From NCBI GenBank assembly GCA_947644645.1, contig CANSAF010000026.1:1-35513 (forward strand): a stretch of DNA of 35,513 bases. The letters are read 5' to 3'. The notes under the pieces were generated by a model. It was not told where the DNA came from, made no database searches, and saw only the letters and a list, made by a program, of their open reading frames with translations. Both the position numbers and the translations under genes were made by a program. Below, in pieces: positions 30,918 to 35,513 of the stretch. The stretch is from an uncultured Sporosarcina sp. (GTDB lineage: Bacteria; Bacillota; Bacilli; Bacillales_A; Planococcaceae). Every line of letters starts with the position of its first letter. Position 1 is the first letter of the stretch.

Positions 30918-32602
30918 TTTGCCAATGCTCTCACGATATCTTCATCAGGCGTGACAAATAATGTTTTTTGTTCAAAATAAATGACAAAACCTGGCTTCGA
31001 ACCATTCGGCTTTTTCACTTGTTTCACCGCTGTATAATCAACCGGAACAGAGGAAGATTCTCTTGCTTTACTGAAATAAGCTGCGAGTATCGCTGCCTCA
31101 TTTAAAGTTTGTTCATCGGGTGCATCACTATGGATGACGACATGAGAACCTGGTATGTCTTTCGTATGCAACCAAATATCATGACGGTTAGCCATTTTAA
31201 AAGTTAAATAGTCATTTTGTTTATTATTTTTGCCGACTGAAATTGAAATCCCTGTAGATGACTCGTACGTTTCAGGTTTCGGCTTTTTCACTTTTTGACG
31301 CTTGTTTTTTCCACGCGCTTTCATCAATCCAAGTTCATTCAACTCTTCACGGATTTCCGCGATATCATCTGGAGATGCTTGAAGAACTTGTTGTTTCACC
31401 ATTTCGAAGTATTCAATATCATCTTTGGCAATTTCGAGCTGCTCTGCAATCATAATAAGCGCATTTTTCGCTTTTGAATATCTTGAAAAATAACGTTGCG
31501 CATTTTCGATCGCTGTCTTTTGCGGATCTAATGGAATGGTCACCGTCGTTCCTTGTTCATAATAGTTTTCAACAGTTGCTTCCGTTTGTCCTTTTTCAAT
31601 ATGATAGCCATTGGCAGTTAAAAGTTCCCCGTATAATTGAAAAGTATCCAATTTTTCCGCGGCTTTTACTTCTTTTTCCAACTTCTTCATTTTAGTTTTT
31701 AACTTTGCGATTTCATTATTTAACCAACGTTCTAAATCTGCCGCTTGTGATTTAACTCTTTCTCTTTTCGCACGTTCAAAATAAAATTTATCGAGTAACT
31801 CACTTGCTGTTGGAAACTTTGCAATGATTTGATCGGCATGTGTTAAAGTAGCTGCAGAATATATGCTACGGCCTGGTTTTTCCGCAATGGTCGAAACCGC
31901 ATCATCCGTTTGAAAAGATGTAAGAAACGTTTGGAAAATTGTATAAGCTGGTTCATTTGAATGTTGTAAACGATAAAACAACTCATCTCCGTTGACTGGT
32001 GAAAAGCCTGAAAACGTTTTGACGAAATCACGTCCTGTTTCAATCGTTGGAAGAAGTTGTGAAAAGTCTTCCGATGAAACTCTGAATGGATTTGTTTTAT
32101 CTTGTGCTGGTGCTGAAATAAATGGTTGTCCCGGCAATACAGTTCGGTAACTATTTACGGAAGGAGGTAAATGTTTTAAACTGTCAATAATCATATTTCG
32201 CGAGGGATCTACGAGAATCATATTACTATGCCTACCCATAATTTCGATGTACAATTTACGTTCTACTTCATCGCCAATTTCATTTCTTGCACGAATCGAT
32301 AGCTCAATGATTCTATCTGTTCCAGATTGCTCGATCGCTGTAATAAATCCGCCTTCAAGATGTTTGCGAAGGACCATACAAAAATTTAATGGTTCAGGTG
32401 GATTTGTAATCGCTTCGTCTGTAAAATGAACACGAGAATAAGATGGGTGAATCGAGCTTAATAATTTATAATTTTTGCGTCCAGCACGGATCGTGAAAAT
32501 GACTTCATGTCCGTTTGGTTGATGGATTCTAGAGATACGTCCATCTTGTATACTTTGGAGTTCATGTACTATTTTTGTTGTAAATAAACCATCAAATGCC
32601 AT
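30914..32602 (-). CDS. rqcH: Rqc2 homologue RqcH (NFACT family)
   Basis: Ribosome quality control factor that binds stalled 50S subunits with peptidyl-tRNA and adds C-terminal alanine tails. The 562-residue protein has the NFACT-N domain (MAFDGLFTTKIVHELQ) with the Asp-Arg pair of GTDRIIEL at 96-97, needed for tailing in B. subtilis RqcH. A coiled-coil middle part lies at roughly 275-325 and 380-430. The C-terminal NFACT-R domain has NDYLTFKMANRHDIWLHTKDIPGSHVVI. Older annotation calls it a fibronectin-binding protein (YloA). It is the only clear gene on the minus strand and shares a short intergenic region with divergent gmk. Confidence 0.94.
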   Translation of the reverse strand: MAFDGLFTTKIVHELQSIQDGRISRIHQPNGHEVIFTIRAGRKNYKLLSSIHPSYSRVHFTDEAITNPPEPLNFCMVLRKHLEGGFITAIEQSGTDRIIELSIRARNEIGDEVERKLYIEIMGRHSNMILVDPSRNMIIDSLKHLPPSVNSYRTVLPGQPFISAPAQDKTNPFRVSSEDFSQLLPTIETGRDFVKTFSGFSPVNGDELFYRLQHSNEPAYTIFQTFLTSFQTDDAVSTIAEKPGRSIYSAATLTHADQIIAKFPTASELLDKFYFERAKRERVKSQAADLERWLNNEIAKLKTKMKKLEKEVKAAEKLDTFQLYGELLTANGYHIEKGQTEATVENYYEQGTTVTIPLDPQKTAIENAQRYFSRYSKAKNALIMIAEQLEIAKDDIEYFEMVKQQVLQASPDDIAEIREELNELGLMKARGKNKRQKVKKPKPETYESSTGISISVGKNNKQNDYLTFKMANRHDIWLHTKDIPGSHVVIHSDAPDEQTLNEAAILAAYFSKARESSSVPVDYTAVKQVKKPNGSKPGFVIYFEQKTLFVTPDEDIVRALAK

Positions 32603-32657
32603 GTTTATGCCTCTTTCATTTCATTTTATTCTATTTTAGCATTCCTTTAAGGGTTTA

Positions 32658-32666
32658 TGCTATAAT
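32658..32666 (+). promoter_or_regulatory. Extended -10 promoter of gmk
   Basis: TGC-TATAAT (32658-32666) is a perfect extended -10, 45 bases before gmk. The -35 region is poor, as is common for extended -10 promoters. Confidence 0.6.
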
Positions 32667-32711
32667 ATGAGGAAGTTGTTTGCATTCATTTTATTTTAAA
32701 AGAGGGATTAA

Positions 32712-33332
<621 letters not shown>

Positions 33333-33557
33333 ATGTTATATCCATCAGTAGACGCATTACAAGAGAAAATCGAATCAAAATACACACTCGTCACAATCGC
33401 TTCAAAGCGTGCGCGTGAAATTCAAGAAGAGGATAATAAACTTCTTCAATCTTACAGAGCAAAAAAAGACGTAGGTAAAGCACTAGAAGAAGTCGCAGCA
33501 GGTGTCCTAACAAAAAAACAACAAGACGAGTCTATCGTATACGAGGATGAAATCTAA
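33333..33557 (+). CDS. rpoZ: RNA polymerase omega subunit
   Basis: Small subunit that helps assemble RNA polymerase. The 74-residue protein has the omega core LYPSVDALQEKIESKYTLVTIASKRAREIQ and a family-typical ALEEVAAGVL segment. It directly abuts gmk, the conserved order. The ribosome site (AAGGAGAC) lies in the last gmk codons. A block of 123-base repeats starts right after the stop. Confidence 0.95.
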   Translation: MLYPSVDALQEKIESKYTLVTIASKRAREIQEEDNKLLQSYRAKKDVGKALEEVAAGVLTKKQQDESIVYEDEI

Positions 33558-33960
33558 TAAAAAGCGGATGGCGCTCTTTCTGACTCGACAGGCATAAGGC
33601 GAATCAACGAAGTGGCGCTCTTTGCCACGTAGTTGAGTTGACTTATGACCCGAGAGGCAAGCGCCAGTAGCTAGATTAGATAAAAAGCGGATGGCGCTCT
33701 TTCTGCCACGACAGGCACTGGAAGACTATCCAGAAAAGGCGTTTTTTGCCTTTTTGGAAAGTCTGAAGTGACCCGAGAGGCAAGCGCCAATAGCTAGATT
33801 AGATAAAAAGCGGATGGCGCTCTTTTTGCCACGACAGGCACTGGAAGACTCTCCAGAAAAGGCGTTTTTTGCCTTTTTGGAAAGTCTGAAGTGACCCGAG
33901 AGGCAAGCGCCAATAGCTAGATTAAATAAAAAGCGAAAGGCGCTCCCACTGCCTTTCCTC
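33558..33960. repeat. Tandem 123-base palindromic units
   Basis: Units begin (AAAGCGG) at 33561, 33684 and 33807, with a truncated fourth (AAAGCGAAAGGCGCTC) at 33930: an exact 123-base period. Units 2 and 3 differ at about three positions. Each unit has outer arms GGCGCT and AGCGCC and an inner stem. In units 2 and 3 the inner stem is AGACT..CCAGAAAAGGC with GCCTTTTTGGAAAGTCT. In unit 1 the centre is a different stem, AATCAACGAAGTGGC with GCCACGTAGTTGAGTT, inside CATAAG/CTTATG. No real gene is present; minus-strand reading through it is only repeat sequence. Confidence 0.92.
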
Positions 33961-33980
33961 ACAAGACTTTTAAAAAACAC

Positions 33981-34020
33981 AACACTCCCAAGAACAAGCG
34001 CTTCTTCGGGAGTTTGTTTT
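33981..34020 (+). terminator. Terminator upstream of coaBC
   Basis: ACTCCCAAGAA (33984-33994) pairs with TTCTTCGGGAGT (near 34002-34013), followed by TTGTTTT. It probably ends gmk-rpoZ transcription only about 20 bases before coaBC. Confidence 0.78.
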
Positions 34021-34040
34021 ATTTAGAAAGGAAGAACGAC

Positions 34041-35258
34041 ATGTTAAAAGATAAAAAAGTTTTAATTTGTGTAACAGGTGGAATTGCGGTTTATAAAGCA
34101 GTTGCGCTCGTTAGTAAATTGGCACAAGCTGGTGCAGATGTGAAAGTCATGATGACAGAATCAGCAAAAGAATTTGTGACGCCGCTGTCATTTCAAGTGA
34201 TGTCACGAAACGATGTTTTTTTCGATACATTTGATGAAAAGGACTCCAGTGTTATCGCACATATCGATCTAGCAGATTGGGCTGATTTAATTATTGTGGC
34301 GCCGGCTACAGCAAATGTGCTTGGAAAAGTTGCGAATGGAATTGCGGATAATATGGTTACGACAACACTTCTTGCGACGACTGCAGAAGTTTGGTTTGCA
34401 CCTGCGATGAATGTTGATATGTATCAAAATAAAGCTGTGATGCGTAATATTGAAATGCTTTCGAATGATGGGTATCGTTTTATCGAACCGTCGGAAGGTT
34501 TTTTAGCATGTGGTTATGTAGGAAAAGGACGTTTGGAAGAACCGGAAAAAATTGTAGAACTTGTCTTTGAACATTTCACACCGAGAAACTTACCACTTAA
34601 AGGAAAGAAAGTTGTCATTACAGCAGGTCCAACACGTGAAAGAATCGATCCTGTCCGTTATGTATCTAATTTTTCGAGTGGAAAAATGGGGTATAGTATG
34701 GCAGAAGCGGCGAGGGATTTAGGCGCTGAAACGGTGTTAATTTCAGGACCGGTTTCATTGGACAAGCCGTCAGGTGTGCGAGTTGTCGATATTGAAAGTG
34801 CAGAAGATATGTTTCAAGCTGTCGTAAAAGAATATGAAGATGCGGCGATGGTTATTAAATCGGCAGCAGTTGCAGATTATAAGCCAGCTGAAATTCATCA
34901 TCAAAAAATGAAGAAATCAGACGGCGATGCTGTGCTTCAAATGGCGCGTACAACGGATATTTTAAAGACGCTTGGTGAACGAAAAGATCAACAAATTCTT
35001 GTAGGTTTTGCGGCTGAAACAGAAAATGTCTTGGCATATGGACAAGACAAATTACAGCGTAAAAACTTAGATTATATTATTGTCAATGATGTCACAGATC
35101 CTGACGGTGGCTTCGGAAATGATACGAATGTCGTCACTTTATTGTCTAAAAAAGGCCTTGTCCAACCGCATGAATCGATGCCTAAACGTCAACTTGCGAA
35201 AGTGTTATTGGAAGAAATTATAGAGGAAGAAGGGCTTGATGGATTCAATGATCGCTGA
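34041..35258 (+). CDS. coaBC: Phosphopantothenoylcysteine synthetase/decarboxylase
   Basis: Bifunctional enzyme of coenzyme A synthesis: it joins phosphopantothenate to cysteine, then decarboxylates the product. The 405-residue protein has an N-terminal flavoprotein (CoaC) domain: TGGIAVYKAV, IAHIDLADWADLIIVAPATAN with the active-site His, FAPAMNVDMY, and the GFLACGYVGKGRL loop with the catalytic Cys. The CoaB domain follows from about residue 187: VVITAGPTRERIDPVRYVSNFSSGKMG, KSAAVADYKP and NDVTDPDGGFG. ATG 34041 has AAGGAAG upstream. The end overlaps priA by 20 bases. Confidence 0.96.
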   Translation: MLKDKKVLICVTGGIAVYKAVALVSKLAQAGADVKVMMTESAKEFVTPLSFQVMSRNDVFFDTFDEKDSSVIAHIDLADWADLIIVAPATANVLGKVANGIADNMVTTTLLATTAEVWFAPAMNVDMYQNKAVMRNIEMLSNDGYRFIEPSEGFLACGYVGKGRLEEPEKIVELVFEHFTPRNLPLKGKKVVITAGPTRERIDPVRYVSNFSSGKMGYSMAEAARDLGAETVLISGPVSLDKPSGVRVVDIESAEDMFQAVVKEYEDAAMVIKSAAVADYKPAEIHHQKMKKSDGDAVLQMARTTDILKTLGERKDQQILVGFAAETENVLAYGQDKLQRKNLDYIIVNDVTDPDGGFGNDTNVVTLLSKKGLVQPHESMPKRQLAKVLLEEIIEEEGLDGFNDR

Positions 35259-35513
35259 AATCATTGTAGACGTCTCCGCATATCCGATTGATCGTCCGTT
35301 TGATTATCTCGTTCCAGATCGATTTAAGTCGACCATTGCATGTGGAATTCGTGTGAAAGTACCGTTTGGTCGCAGAAAAGTCGTTGGATATGTCGTTCAA
35401 TTAAAAGAAGAAACAGACTTAGAATTAGCCAAATTACGTCCGATTGAAGAGTTGATTGACTTAGATCCTGTCTTATCAAAAGAACAATTAGCGCTTTCAA
35501 GCTGGCTTGCGAC
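35239..35513 (+). CDS. priA: Primosomal protein N' PriA, N-terminal part (partial)
   Basis: Start of the helicase that reloads the replisome at stalled forks. About 91 codons are visible: IAEIIVDVSAYPIDRPFDYLVP, GIRVKVPFGRRKVVGYVV and the EELIDLDPVLSKEQLALSSWLA segment, all from the PriA 3'-DNA-binding domain. The start at ATG 35239 has AAGGG just upstream; ATG 35248 is an alternative. The gene runs off the right edge. Position after coaBC matches B. subtilis. Confidence 0.93.
   Translation, partial: MDSMIAEIIVDVSAYPIDRPFDYLVPDRFKSTIACGIRVKVPFGRRKVVGYVVQLKEETDLELAKLRPIEELIDLDPVLSKEQLALSSWLA

Noticed and set aside
33726-33980. 84-residue minus-strand frame with two near-identical halves
   Set aside because: It is created by the 123-base palindromic repeats; no start signal and no family resemblance.
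33558-34040. Insertion sequence or integrated element between rpoZ and coaBC
   Set aside because: No transposase frame, no terminal inverted repeats beyond the palindromic units and no target duplication could be seen.

Overview
This window looks like the core chromosome of an endospore-forming Gram-positive bacterium of the Bacillales. Gene order follows Bacillus subtilis closely: mraY-murD-ftsW/spoVE-divIB-ylxW-ylxX-sbp-ftsA-ftsZ, spoIIGA-sigE-sigG, ylmC-ylmE-sepF-ylmG-ylmH-divIVA, ileS-lspA-ylyB, the pyr operon, then rqcH, gmk-rpoZ-coaBC-priA. The compact layout and AT-rich codon use suggest a Planococcaceae/Caryophanaceae spore former (Sporosarcina-like). That placement is an inference, not something the sequence proves. 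Several genes expected from B. subtilis order are absent: murG and murB (dcw cluster), ylmA and ylmD, ylyA, and yloB, yloC and remA (before gmk).

Layout. 1-7852 is the end of the cell wall and division cluster: peptidoglycan precursor genes, a SEDS protein, the divisome protein DivIB, two DUF881 membrane proteins, Sbp, FtsA and FtsZ, closed by a strong terminator. 8149-10747 is the sporulation sigma locus: a Spo0A-type promoter, the SpoIIGA protease, pro-SigE and SigG. 10761-14034 holds small division and translation accessory genes ending in divIVA. 14045-17211 is ileS under an isoleucine T-box. 17522-18916 is lspA plus a RluD-type pseudouridine synthase. 18906-30701 is one long pyrimidine operon, pyrR-pyrP-pyrB-pyrC-pyrAA-pyrAB-pyrK-pyrD-pyrF-pyrE, with overlapping genes and a single PyrR attenuator. 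30914-32602 is rqcH on the minus strand. 32658 to the end is gmk-rpoZ, a repeat block, coaBC and the start of priA.

The main surprise is in the pyr operon. The glutaminase subunit of carbamoyl phosphate synthase (23348-24451) is full length, but its catalytic Cys is Gly and its catalytic His is Tyr, while the synthetase subunit looks intact. This predicts an enzyme fed by free ammonia rather than glutamine, unless another small subunit is encoded elsewhere.

The second surprise is a set of very regular non-coding repeats. Three arrays of five units, each with an exact 21-base period, lie about 40-60 bases downstream of the terminators of ftsZ, ileS and pyrE. A separate block between rpoZ and coaBC has an exact 123-base period; its units are long imperfect palindromes whose inner stem is completely different in one copy while the outer arms and total length are kept.
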